From the NCBI GenBank assembly GCA_013054445.1, contig JAAMPI010000593.1:1-30916 (forward strand): a stretch of DNA of 30,916 bases, written 5' to 3'. Position numbers and translations under genes: made by a program. The notes under the pieces are model-generated. The model saw nothing but the letters and a program-made list of their open reading frames with translations, did not search any database and was not told the origin of the DNA. The number at the start of each line of letters is the position of its first letter. Within the stretch, counting starts at the first letter, position 1. The stretch is from Cudoniella acicularis (Eukaryota; Ascomycota; Leotiomycetes; Helotiales; Helotiaceae). This document shows, one piece after another, positions 18,959 to 28,307 of this stretch.

Positions 18959-20908
18959 ATGTATGCGACCATTGAGCCACGCTTGATTGCTCTGCTCAAC
19001 GATGCGCCATCCGAATCATTCCCCGAGTCTCCTTCACTGGAACTCCCTCCCCTCCAGGACCCGAATATCCTGAAAGCCTCTGGACGGCCTCTCCTGCTTG
19101 AGCCTGATGCTAGCAAGCGTAATCGCAAACCAGGGCCGGCCTCGAATACCCATCCTACGTGTTCTGCGGATCTGATCCCCTCTATCGATGAAGACAAACC
19201 ACGTCGCGATACAAAGCAAAAACCCGAGAAGGCTCCCGAGAGAGCGCTCGGCGGCTCCTCCCCTCAGTCATTACGGAAGATATTGGGTGAAGATGTTACT
19301 ACGTCCAACGCATCAGCTTCCAAAAAGCGTCTCATAGTCGAGAACAAGGACGACTTTGTGCAGTTACCTCAACCACCAAAGAAACAAAAGGCAGCCAAGC
19401 AGGTCGTGCCCCCGATAATCATTGGACTCTTCGAGCCGCCTCCGCAAGCCACTCTATTTCCACCTATAGCCTCAAGCTCCTTTCACGATAGCCATGGGAG
19501 AAATACCTTGAATACCATCCCGTTGAAAGTGAAGGAAGTCGAAGAAGTCGAAGAACCCTCTAAGGAGCCTCCCAAAAATGATTCCGAGGCGACGAATACA
19601 GAAAGCAAAGGTCCCAAGAAGAGGAAAGACGTCCGGCCACGAAAAAAATGGACAGAGGAAGAAACGAACAACCTCTTATTAGGAGTACAGAAGCACGGAC
19701 TAGGAAATTGGGCGGAGATACTTGACGATTCAAGCTTCTCATTCAACGGAAGATCTGGAGCCGACCTCAAAGATCGTTTTCGCACCTGTTGCCCCCCTGA
19801 ATTACGTGGAAAAGGACCAGCCAGCATAAATTTCAAAAAATCAGAAGGAAAATATAGCAAGACTATACCACCAAAGTCTAAGTCAAGCTTGATGTCTGAA
19901 AACATCCTCATAGATAATAGCGATCTTGAAACAAGCACCACTGCCGGCGATGCTACTTCCAGTCAAGATCCCAAAGGGCCTCGTAAGGTTAGAAACCACA
20001 GAAGAAAGGTAGAGGATCTTGCTCAGCTCGGTATTCAAGGGCCATTTCGCAAATCCCAGCGCCGGGAGAGAAGACCATTCACGGAGGAGGAAGACCGCGA
20101 GATACTACTAGGTTACCAAATCCACGGCCCAGCGTGGACAAAAATCCAGAGAGACCCACGTTTTCATCTGCAAAGTAGACAGCCTACTGATTTGAGAGAC
20201 CGCTTTCGGAACAAATATCCAGAGAAGTTCCGGACCGAAGACAAAGGCGATACAAGTGGGAAAGAAAATGTTGTTGACGCAAACCAATCGTCCACAAATT
20301 TTACATCAAGAGACAGGCTAGGAAAGGAAAATTCAGACCCTAAACATATATCAACTCCACCCAAAGTATCTCCTCCTTCCTCCCAACCTTCCTCCCAATC
20401 AGGAAATAGATCAGGAGAGAGGACGAAAGAAGTCTCTGGGAAAGAGACTACAACCTTAGTGACTTATCCGCCTTCATATCCGTCATTTCCAAGCACTCAT
20501 GGCCTTCGAATACAGGAAATCATCTCATCAGAGCAAGAGATTTCCAAGTCGGCGCCTCTTCAATCGCAAACATCCCTATTCGGCTTCAAAGAGACATTTG
20601 GCGCATTCTTAGATGCTCCCGTTGTTGATTCAACGGACGGCATGCCTTTCAGTCAATCATTTGACTGGGGGGGTTCGATGACCGCCCCTTTTCCTGGTAA
20701 TATGGGAGAGATGGATATCAACAGATTATTGTTGGATGAGAGTTGGATTGACAATCCTGGTTCTAGTGGGAAGGAAAAGCAGAATATGACGGACTTGAGC
20801 AGTATTGTCACATCGAGTACTGATGCGCCAAGCAGCCAGTCCTACTTTACAAACTTGCTTTGTGATCCAGAGCAGATCGTGGATCTGCAAGAATCTCCGT
20901 TCGGATGA
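18959..20908 (+). CDS. Double Myb telobox-type DNA-binding protein (Teb1/Tbf1-like)
   Basis: A nuclear DNA-binding protein. Family members bind TTAGGG-type repeats at telomeres and in promoters. It is a single exon of 649 residues. The N-terminal third is charged and disordered with basic patches (SKKRLI, PPKKQKAAKQ). Myb repeat 1, about residues 228-282, has RKKWTEEETNNLLLGVQKHG, GNWAEIL and ADLKDRFRTCCP. Repeat 2, about 370-426, has RRPFTEEEDREILLGYQIHG, AWTKIQRDPRF and TDLRDRFRNKYP. The DLKDRFR/DLRDRFRN helices are the telobox signature of telomere Myb domains, and two repeats fit Teb1 of fission yeast. The C-terminal part is Ser/Pro-rich, then acidic with Trp and Phe (FDWGGS, LLLDESWIDNPG), possibly an activation region. 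An A7 run at 19642-19648 encodes Lys-Lys and stays in frame, in contrast to the A8 runs elsewhere. Confidence 0.9.
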   Translation: MYATIEPRLIALLNDAPSESFPESPSLELPPLQDPNILKASGRPLLLEPDASKRNRKPGPASNTHPTCSADLIPSIDEDKPRRDTKQKPEKAPERALGGSSPQSLRKILGEDVTTSNASASKKRLIVENKDDFVQLPQPPKKQKAAKQVVPPIIIGLFEPPPQATLFPPIASSSFHDSHGRNTLNTIPLKVKEVEEVEEPSKEPPKNDSEATNTESKGPKKRKDVRPRKKWTEEETNNLLLGVQKHGLGNWAEILDDSSFSFNGRSGADLKDRFRTCCPPELRGKGPASINFKKSEGKYSKTIPPKSKSSLMSENILIDNSDLETSTTAGDATSSQDPKGPRKVRNHRRKVEDLAQLGIQGPFRKSQRRERRPFTEEEDREILLGYQIHGPAWTKIQRDPRFHLQSRQPTDLRDRFRNKYPEKFRTEDKGDTSGKENVVDANQSSTNFTSRDRLGKENSDPKHISTPPKVSPPSSQPSSQSGNRSGERTKEVSGKETTTLVTYPPSYPSFPSTHGLRIQEIISSEQEISKSAPLQSQTSLFGFKETFGAFLDAPVVDSTDGMPFSQSFDWGGSMTAPFPGNMGEMDINRLLLDESWIDNPGSSGKEKQNMTDLSSIVTSSTDAPSSQSYFTNLLCDPEQIVDLQESPFG

Positions 20909-21686
20909 TAGATCAGAGAACTTTCTTACGCGCAAATTATACTGGGAAGACCAAAAATCTAGTCGCTTTTGGTATTGGCCAAGAATATTTGAAGAATTCG
21001 ATTTTTCAGGGCCTAACGCAGGAACATTGCGACCGGAAACTCGACGTCAAAACCGCTCACACAAAACCCGTTCTGGCATCTAAATTCTGGTCACTTTGCC
21101 AGCTGGATGGTGTGGCCATTCTCACGATGAAATGTGTTAGACGAGCGAAATTGATAGGGATGAAGAGGGCGATACTCCATTGTCAAGGCATAATGAGAAT
21201 CAGGGGCAGAAGAGCCGATTCTGGGGAATGTAATGAATATGTGACGATAAATATTAAGGAAATAGTGAAGAAAATACAGATCTATATATATTCGCATTAC
21301 CACATGTTTCAATGCTCTTCAGCGTTCTCTTAGAGTACTTTTGCAAAACCTAGTCTTGTCACCATAGAGATGGTCAATCAATTATAATACACCTCCCATT
21401 CACAAAGCATTGTCAACCGGCACGTGGATTAACTAACGTGCATTCCGCTGTGCTTTCGACTCTATTATGGACGAGATAATATCAGCAGCCTAGATTCTTC
21501 CATATGAATCTACTATAAAATTAGTGTACAGAAAAAATCTCAACCCTATTTGCCCGAAGCCCAAACTAAAAAGCGCCCCTCATCATCAACAATCCTAATA
21601 ATCTAAAATCCAATCAAGGACTCATGTCTCGAAAACCATCTGCTAAGTTACAAATACAAGCTCTCGTCTGATACCGAGGTTGAAGC
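20909..21686. other. Intergenic region between convergent Myb and UBX genes
   Basis: AT-rich 3' flanks. An open frame at 20905-21333 (+) overlaps the Myb stop and lacks any protein character, so I do not call it. No repeat or RNA is seen. Confidence 0.45.
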
Positions 21687-23464
21687 TTACGCATCCTTTT
21701 TGTCCTCATCGTCTTTTCTGGGTTCGAAGTTGAGCTGTTTGTAAAGTTAGCCTCCACTCGGAACCATCCATGTCGGGAATGGAAAGGGTAGACTCACAGC
21801 ATTCCCATTATAAAACTGCTGATCATCCTTCTCAGGATCCTGGTCCCTCAAAGTTCGCACATTGATAGCCGTTGACCTCGCGGTCGCCGCAGCTTGACTA
21901 TCCGACCTACCCTGATCAACCTCAGTGCCCTCAGCCGCGATGAATCCCCAAAGGCCGCCGAAAACACCCTTGACTACGTTGAAGATGCTCGCGACGAGGT
22001 TGTAGCCCAGAGAAGGAATTCGGTAGACGTAGTCTATCGCGCGTCCACGCTCGTAGGCAGCAATGTACTCGTCGACTGGGATGAGGATGAGGGTTGCGCT
22101 TGGTGTTAGTCCTAAATATTGGAGGCTTTCTCCCTCGTCGGAGACGGAGATGTTTTTGTTTGGTAGTGGGGTAAGGACTTGTTTGAAAGTAAACGCCAAA
22201 TCATCTTTTTGATTCTCCTTGATCCAAGGCCGTACATTTGCCATTAAGGACCCAGTCGAAGGAAAGCGTGACCTGATGGTCGAGCCATCAAATAACCGAA
22301 CTTGGACAGCACACTCAGCTGAATATCTTGTTGGCTGAGCACGACTACTAGATTCTCCTGCACTCAACCGATTCTTCGCAGCTTCCTCCTCGGCCGCCTT
22401 TGCTTTCGCCTTTCGAGCGAGTTCTCTCGCTCTCCTCTCGGCCTTGTCGTCTTCGACACGCTTGATAATTCGGTCTCGCTCTTCTTTAGCGTCTTGAATT
22501 CTTTGCCTCTGCAACTTTGCGTATTGGTCTTCTGCTGGTTTNNGCCGGCCGGATTCTGGGTGAGCATCTGCTTCAGCTTTGGCGGCACGATATTCATTTT
22601 CTGCCTTTTCTTCTCGAGCTTTGGCCTGAGCCTCACGCTTAGCTTGTTCTTTGGCTTCGCGCTCTTGTCTATTCGCTTCATGACGGGCGAGGCTTTCAGC
22701 AAGACGGGTCTGAGCCTGGCTAGGTTGAGGGGCTGAGTTGGTTGGCGGTTGACTGCTACTGGGTGTATTGCTTGATGCAACAGGTGCTGTTGGTTGCCCT
22801 GTTACTGTCGACGCTGGAATAAGAGGAAGTGAAGTGGCGCTTATTGCGCGTGACGGAAGAGCAATAGATATTCGGCGTATGAATTCTTCCTTGGTAACGC
22901 CGGCTGCTATGTATTCTTTGAGATCCCCATTTCTAAATCCTTCGATTTAGTGGGCGCTTCTTACATCAAACAACTGGGCTAAAAATATCGAGTGTGCAAG
23001 AAATCACTCGGATATAGAAGGGAAACCAGCAGTAAATAAAATTGAAGGGCAAACTGGTAAAAATTATGAACCAAAACAACTTACTTTATGAGTACAAAAG
23101 TAGGTGTCTTGGGCAGTGGAAATATAGCGGCAAGATACCCGGCCTCCTGAGAGCCTGCCTTCAGGCGCAAAAGGATTGTCTGCTCAGATAGCGAAGATTT
23201 AATCTGCACAAGAAATCAGTGACCGAGGTCTTGAAGAAGTCATCACGTTAGAAACTTACGTCCGGCACTTCAAGAAACTCGCTCTCCCATCGCTGGCTCT
23301 CATCGCCCTCATCTATGCTAGCATTAGTATTTGTGGCCCATGCCATGCGATTGGGGTGAGAGTGGAGACATGAACGACTGCACACCTGTGACGAAACACG
23401 CAACCAATTTAGCCTCTTGCAATGCTTTGGCAATGCCATTCTGCAAATCGCCTTGATAAAACAT
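21687..23464 (-). CDS. UBX-domain protein (UBXN4/erasin-like)
   Basis: A likely p97/Cdc48 cofactor in ER-associated degradation. Exons are 23464-23386, 23312-23260, 23203-23085, 22932-21798 and 21734-21687 (1434 nt, 477 residues). The start MFYQGDLQNGIAKALQEAK opens a thioredoxin-like domain that continues over the small exons (DEGDESQRWESEFLEVPD, then AGYLAAIFPLPKTPTFVLIK). A Ser/Pro linker and a long Arg/Lys/Glu/Ala coiled coil follow. The UBX domain covers about residues 310-400 (VQVRLFDGSTIRSRF ... LQYLGLTPSATLILIPVD). After it comes a hydrophobic hairpin-like stretch (NLVASIFNVVKGVFGGLWGF) and the end YNGNALNFEPRKDDEDKKDA. This order matches UBXN4-type proteins. The codon at 22544-22542 contains the two unknown bases; frame is kept across them. 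It is divergent from the SURF1 gene. Confidence 0.93.
22542..22543. other. Two unresolved bases (NN)
   Basis: The Ns fall inside the coiled-coil region of the UBX gene. The frame on both sides agrees (ESGR-x-KPAEDQY on the minus strand), so the gap size of two is correct or wrong by a multiple of three. Confidence 0.95.
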
Positions 23465-23678
23465 CTTGTAGTGGTTGTTTAGGGTAAAGTCCGGGGTTCG
23501 TTGTAATAGAAGTAGAATAGAAGAAGAGCTGGAGCTCCAGGAACCAGGTTGGAGGTAGGTGGCATCGTCGCATTGGCCATGTTTGCTCAATGTGCAAACT
23601 CAAGCTTCGACAAGGGTCGCAAGAATCTCCCCAAGTCAACAGAAGACCACATTTTCTGATGTGAAGCCCAGAACGATA
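23465..23678. promoter_or_regulatory. Divergent promoter, UBX gene / SURF1 gene
   Basis: A 214-bp shared region. A GTTTAGGGTAA word (23477-23487), close to a telomere-type box, lies just 13 bp upstream of the UBX start, probably in its 5' UTR. Confidence 0.5.
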
Positions 23679-24790
23679 ATGAATGTATCGCAATCCTTTC
23701 TGCGCCAATTCTGGACGGCAGGGAATCGGCAATCCCTTCGGAAAGGAATCTGGGGTGCGAAGCTTGTCAAATGTCCAGCATGTAGGAATATCTCAAGGAC
23801 GGCTCGACGAGCAAATAAACCGGCGCCAGCGGACGATCCAAACTTCATGTCCATCGTAGACAATCCTCCAAATCTGGTACGGGCAGGGAGGAGACATGGC
23901 CCAGGGCTGATTATCTTGGGTAATTAGGTCTCCAATCCGCCGAATTGACCTCTACTAACGCTGCAAATAGCACTTATACCAATTACTGCCTTTGCGCTTG
24001 GAACATGGCAGGTACAACGATTAGACTGGAAGTCAAAATTAATAGCGAAATTCGAAGATCGACTGGTACGGGATCCGCTGCCATTGCCTCCCCAAATCGA
24101 TCCAACTGCGATTAAAGATTTCGACTACAGAAGGATTTATGCGCAAGGGCATTTCAGACATGATCAGGAAATGCTAATTGGGCCGCGACTACACGATGGG
24201 AACGACGGCTATCTGGTCATCACCCCGCTGGAAAGGGAAGGGAAGGGGACGACTGTGCTTGTCAATCGAGGTTGGATCTCGAAGAAATTTAAGAAGCAGA
24301 AGGACAGACCGGATGGGTTACCACAAGGAGAGCTAATAGTGGAGGGACTCTTGCGAGAGCCTTGGAAGAAGAACATGTTTACGCCTGATAATAGTCCACA
24401 GACTAGCGAGTTTTATTTTCCTGATGTGGAGCAGATGGCACGTTTGACTGGGAGTCAAGCAGTATGGATTGAGGAAACGATGGGTTCGTTTGATCTTCTG
24501 CCTAGGGGGTGTTACTAACCTGAATGTAGAGCCGGATCTGTTGAAATCGTGGGATAGAGAGGCTAGAGGTGTTCCAATTGGGAGGCCAGCAGAAGTAAAC
24601 CTTAGAAATAACCACACTCAGTACATATTTACGTGGTTAGTAAATGTACTCGATACCAGAATTGTCTCCGAAGCTAATGTAATATAGGTATGCCCTCGCA
24701 GCAGCTACTTCCGTAATGCTGTGGATGGTTGTAAAGAAACCACCGGCAGATATAGCTCGCCGGGTACGACAGAATAAAGAATGGTCGTAA
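23679..24790 (+). CDS. SHY1: SURF1/SHY1 cytochrome c oxidase assembly factor
   Basis: A mitochondrial inner-membrane protein needed for assembly of respiratory complex IV, probably at the heme-a insertion step into Cox1. Exons are 23679-23919, 23971-24483, 24530-24635 and 24688-24790 (963 nt, 320 residues); the introns are 46-52 nt with CTAAC/CTAAT branch motifs. The N-terminus is basic and mitochondrial-targeting-like (MNVSQSFLRQFWTAGNRQSLRKG). Membrane span 1 is about residues 81-95, followed by the family motif GTWQVQRLDWK. The intermembrane-space domain has DYRRIYAQGHF, LIGPR, GYLVITPLER, VLVNRGWI and EGLLREP. Span 2 is near the C-terminus (YALAAATSVMLWMVV). Length and motif order match the family. 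The start is the Met at 23679, not an upstream in-frame one at 23559, because the latter lies in the promoter and would hide the targeting sequence. Confidence 0.96.
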
Positions 24791-25351
24791 GCAAGTCACT
24801 TGTAGTATATTGTATGTCTATGTTATGGCAAATGACCATGTAATCACAAAGTCAACCTTAACCAACTATAACACCCTTCTTGAACCACAGATATTTTGAT
24901 CGAATGAAAATTTTATTCAATTCTCTATTGAATTCCTTTGCGGTCAGCTTCTTTCGCGTGTGAAGACCGAACCAGGTCGTCATTAACATTAGGGGCAGGT
25001 TAATCCTCGAATTAACGTTTTCAATACATGCACTATACCTCATCAAAAGTTATGGTATCCATTGTCATAATAATATCTGTCTCTATTTGAAATACACTCC
25101 TATTTCTCGCAAAGCGCTTAGAAGTTATCTGATATCAGAACTTTTGCGTGGACTGTATAAATAGCCCAAGTGCTATTTCTTCGGATAGCTTTGGAGAACA
25201 CTCTCATTAGTATGACGGATAGCTTAGAACGTCCTAGAGTCCATGTATCTCGGGAAGAGAATCATATAAGTTTTGAGGCGTGCTTGGCGATTTCCTTTTA
25301 AAAGCCAGTTCAGTCAGAAGGCTTTTTTGAATCAGAATCCGTTGAAAATCT
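24791..25351. other. Intergenic region between convergent SURF1 and CENP-T genes
   Basis: AT-rich, containing both 3' flanks. I see no gene, repeat or RNA. Confidence 0.45.
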
Positions 25352-27021
25352 TCAATCGTCCTCGTCAACTCTCTGCAATTGTCGCCCTTTCTTCAGTTTG
25401 AATGGGGGAACCATTCGCAACTCTTGAAGAAGCTCTCGAGGTAGGTGCTTTTGAGCGAGAGAAAATGGAGTGTTTGACACGTTCGTTTGTCGCTGCCTCG
25501 CCATCAATGTAACAATGTCGCTCTCATCAATGGTTTTCCTCCCCGCGTGCTTCGCATAGGCTCCTAAATCATCACTGACTTGCTCAAAAAACCAATCAGT
25601 CGCCTGCATGATGGCGTCCATTGTTTCTTTATTGAGTTTCGTTTTACCATTTCCAGCCGTTCGCGCATAAGTTGTTGCCAACTTTTTAACAACTCCAACT
25701 GGAAGTGATGGGTATTGAATACCATGCTTGGAAACTTTTACCATCTTTCTCCTCGCAGTTGTATGTTTCAGTGCACTCATGACGTCGACTTCTCTAGTAG
25801 TGTCAAGCATGCTCATCTCAGAATGTGGATCGGTTTGCAGGGTCCGATGTGAGTCGGGCTCTTCCATATCGATATCTTCCGTCCCGTCTGGAATTTCGTC
25901 CTCTTCCTCATCCATAACATTCTGGTCGTCCTCATAGACAGGATCAGGTCTCTCAGGCTCGTCCTCTGATCGTGGCTCGGAGACATCTCTTGGTGGTACT
26001 GTAAAAACAAAAGTGTCCTCTGTGTCATCGCCTAGTATATCTCCTGGTCGAATATCACTGATACGACCTCTTCCAAAACCAATATCCCTCAAAGTCTCTG
26101 TGTTATCCCTGTTTATTTTCAGCATTTTCTCAACCTCTACTCTCACATGGAGTGAAAAACATACCCGTGCATATTATCATCATCAGGCAAATCTTCAACG
26201 TTGTCCCCAAAAGCTATGCCACCCATAAAACTGGAATCTTCAGCAATCCCGTCAAAACTCAAGTCATTTAAGTCAGCGAAACGGTCGCTGAGCCGGATGC
26301 TACCAAAACTCCCTCTGGACAGTCGGCTGTAAGGCTGCTCGCTGATAGCCCTTCGTGCAATTTCAACAGACTGGACTGTGAAGTTTTCATCTTCCAGGCC
26401 AGCTGAGCGAGGTGGCAGGAGCAAACTGTCATCGTCGTCGCTGTCATCGTCTCCAATCGGTAAGGATAGTCGTGGGCGTTCCAGTTCAGGCCAATCGTCC
26501 AGGTCATCTTTCCCTTCTAGACTATAATTACTAATTGATGGCTTCGGAACTTCTGGTGTAGGTACGATAGCTGTTGATTTGGGGGCAAGGAGTCGGGCAA
26601 GGGCTCGAAGGGTATCTCTTGGCGTCTCTCGTTGCTGAAGGCCGCTTTTCCTCCGATCTTTCCCGGGTGTTAATCCTGCTCTTCTAGCCTCCAATTGTCG
26701 CTGTGCTGCTCTTCCATGTGGCGTGACTGCAATTGGTTGCCGCCCAGAGCCATTCTTCTGACCGGCGCCTGGTATTCGAGCTGTAGGAGTGCGACGTATC
26801 GATCGATGTGTGGATGGTGGTCCGGCACTGGAGGCACGACGCAAAGGTGTCGTAGGCCGAGGAATATTCGCAAGTGCCCTTAGAGTTGTATAAGGAGTTT
26901 CTTTGGCAGCAGAAATAGAGTCTTCCGTATCTGAATTCTGAGGTGTAACTCGGATTAGTTCTGCTCCTAATCTTTCAATGTTTTTATTTGTTGCAGCGCC
27001 TCGACGGCCTTGGGCTGACAT
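25352..27021 (-). CDS. CENP-T: CENP-T kinetochore protein (Cnn1-like)
   Basis: Inner-kinetochore DNA-binding protein; in the family the histone fold pairs with CENP-W and the N-terminal tail recruits the Ndc80 complex. Exons are 27021-26165 and 26108-25352 (1614 nt, 537 residues), with a 56-nt GTATGT intron. The N-terminus is disordered and basic with many Thr-Pro/Ser-Pro sites. It carries a repeated motif, ETPYTTLRALA (residues 41-51) and ETPRDTLRALA (132-142). A strongly acidic middle follows. The C-terminal histone fold, about residues 417-518, has QYPSLPVGVVKKLATTYA, AIMQATDWFFEQVSDDLGAY and AKHAGRKTIDESDIVTLM. It then has the CENP-T-specific extension QKHLPRELLQELR. The AGRKT and LPRE segments match human CENP-T closely. 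It is divergent from CMS1. Confidence 0.93.
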
Positions 27022-27307
27022 ATTGCTCGTTGTTGTGCGTTTACTTCGACTCCCGAGTCGGCGAAACCTCCAAAGGACATTTAACAGTCGCAGTCAGTCT
27101 CATTCCTGGCGGTATGGTCTTGGGGTTGTGATGTTGTAAGTCGCGTCTGGACTCTGGAGGACGCGTCTGAGCCGAGATGCAGGGGAGGCCCCTCAATCTA
27201 CTTATTTGGCAGGCGGTGTATACAATGCAACCGGCAGAAAGGAGATATTTGTTATCTGCATCGCAAAAACATCGTGAACCTTTACACTTCAATTCCCACA
27301 CCACACA
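27022..27307. promoter_or_regulatory. Divergent promoter, CENP-T / CMS1
   Basis: A 286-bp shared region with an ACGCGT (MCB) word at 27161-27166, 140 bp upstream of CENP-T and 142 bp upstream of CMS1, and a related TCGCGT word at 27141-27146. Confidence 0.55.
27161..27166. promoter_or_regulatory. MluI cell-cycle box (ACGCGT)
   Basis: An exact, palindromic MBF core site. Position near the middle of the divergent promoter and the kinetochore role of CENP-T suggest G1/S expression, but two other ACGCGT words in this window lie in less meaningful places (513-518, 17272-17277). Confidence 0.4.
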
Positions 27308-28307
27308 ATGTCAGCCGAAGACCAACTACAGGAACCACTCCTCGAGAGGCTGAGCGCTAGCCCGGGGATCGAAGACAAGTCCGACAGTAAATCTCAACCA
27401 TCTGCCTCGAAGAAAAGAAAGCGTGCGGGGGATGCTGAATCGAGTGCTAAGAAAGCACAAAAAAAAGTCAAAAAGCAAAAAAGGCAAAGCAATTGAGGAG
27501 GATGAACTGGACATCAAGTCTAGAATCAACAATGCGTTTTCCCACATGGACAGCCAGCTACTGGCAGATTATGTCGCCCAAAAGACGAGAAAATACGAGA
27601 GTGATTTGAGCCTGATAGAATTGGAGGATAAATACATCCCAGGCATGTGCACAGTCGATTACGATTATCTTTGTCTAATTAAGTTTTCAGCGAAAGCAAT
27701 TCAAGATACAACTTCGTGGGAAAAGCCAAGGATTCTTGACAATTTACCTGGGTTCTTGGAAAAATTTGCAGGAAATTCAACCAAGCTATGGTCGGCGTCA
27801 AAGAAGAACGGTGCACCTCATACTATCATAGTTTCGGCTGCCGGCTTGAGAGCCGCTGATATTTCAAGGTATTCCTGGGTGCAAAACCATCGCCGCTCTC
27901 CAATCTGACGTATTTCAGGGTTGTACGGAAATTCCAAACTAAAGATGCCACGGTAGCCAAGCTCTTTGCCAAACACATCAAGCTAGCAGACTCGATCAAA
28001 TTTCTGAAATCCACAAGGACTGGTATTGCCGTTGGTACACCTACAAGATTGAAAGACTTAATGGATGACGGTTTGTTTCTCCACTTTCTCTTCTTTAAGA
28101 GTAGTATCTAATTCGAGTTCAGGTGCTTTGGCGGTTGATAGATTAGAACGTATCGTAATTGATGCTTCTCACATTGATGTCAAGAAACGGGGAATCTTAG
28201 ACATGAAAGAAACACAGGTACCATTAATAGTCTGGCTAGGAGAGAAATATTTCAAGGAGAGATATGCCGCGACCGGGACAAAAGATATTCAATTGTTGTT
28301 TTATTGA
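27308..28307 (+). CDS. CMS1: CMS1, 90S pre-ribosome (SSU processome) factor, frameshifted near the start
   Basis: A nucleolar protein of the CMS1 family, linked to U3-containing 90S pre-ribosomes; it has a degenerate DEAD-helicase-like fold. Exons are 27308-27868, 27919-28070 and 28123-28307, with short introns (50 and 52 nt, CTGAC and CTAAT branch motifs). With one base skipped in the A8 run at 27459-27466 the total is 897 nt, 298 residues, near the usual length. The basic N-terminal tail (SASKKRKRAGD, KKSKSKKGKAIEEDEL) precedes the conserved domain. The domain includes HMDSQLLADYVAQKTRKYESD, PHTIIVSAAGLRAADISRVVR, VAKLFAKHIKL, GIAVGTPTRLKDL (motif Ib-like PTR), RIVIDASHIDVKKRGI (a DEAD-like site changed to DASH) and the end KDIQLLFY. 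Without the skip only a 62-residue basic peptide results, stopping at 27494-27496. The downstream domain is intact and well conserved, so gene loss is unlikely. Confidence 0.92.
27459..27466 (+). other. A8 homopolymer, frame-shifting site 3
   Basis: C followed by eight A in the phase CAA AAA AAA GTC. The zero frame stops ten codons later. With seven A it reads QKKSKSKKGKAIEEDEL, continuous with the conserved CMS1 domain. Confidence 0.9.

Noticed and set aside
20905..21333. 142-codon ORF on + after the Myb gene
   Set aside because: It overlaps the Myb stop, lies in AT-rich 3' flank and has no motif; likely chance.
22364..22780. Open frames opposite or shifted to the UBX gene around the N gap
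   Set aside because: They are shadows of the real UBX coiled-coil frame, which is continuous through the gap.
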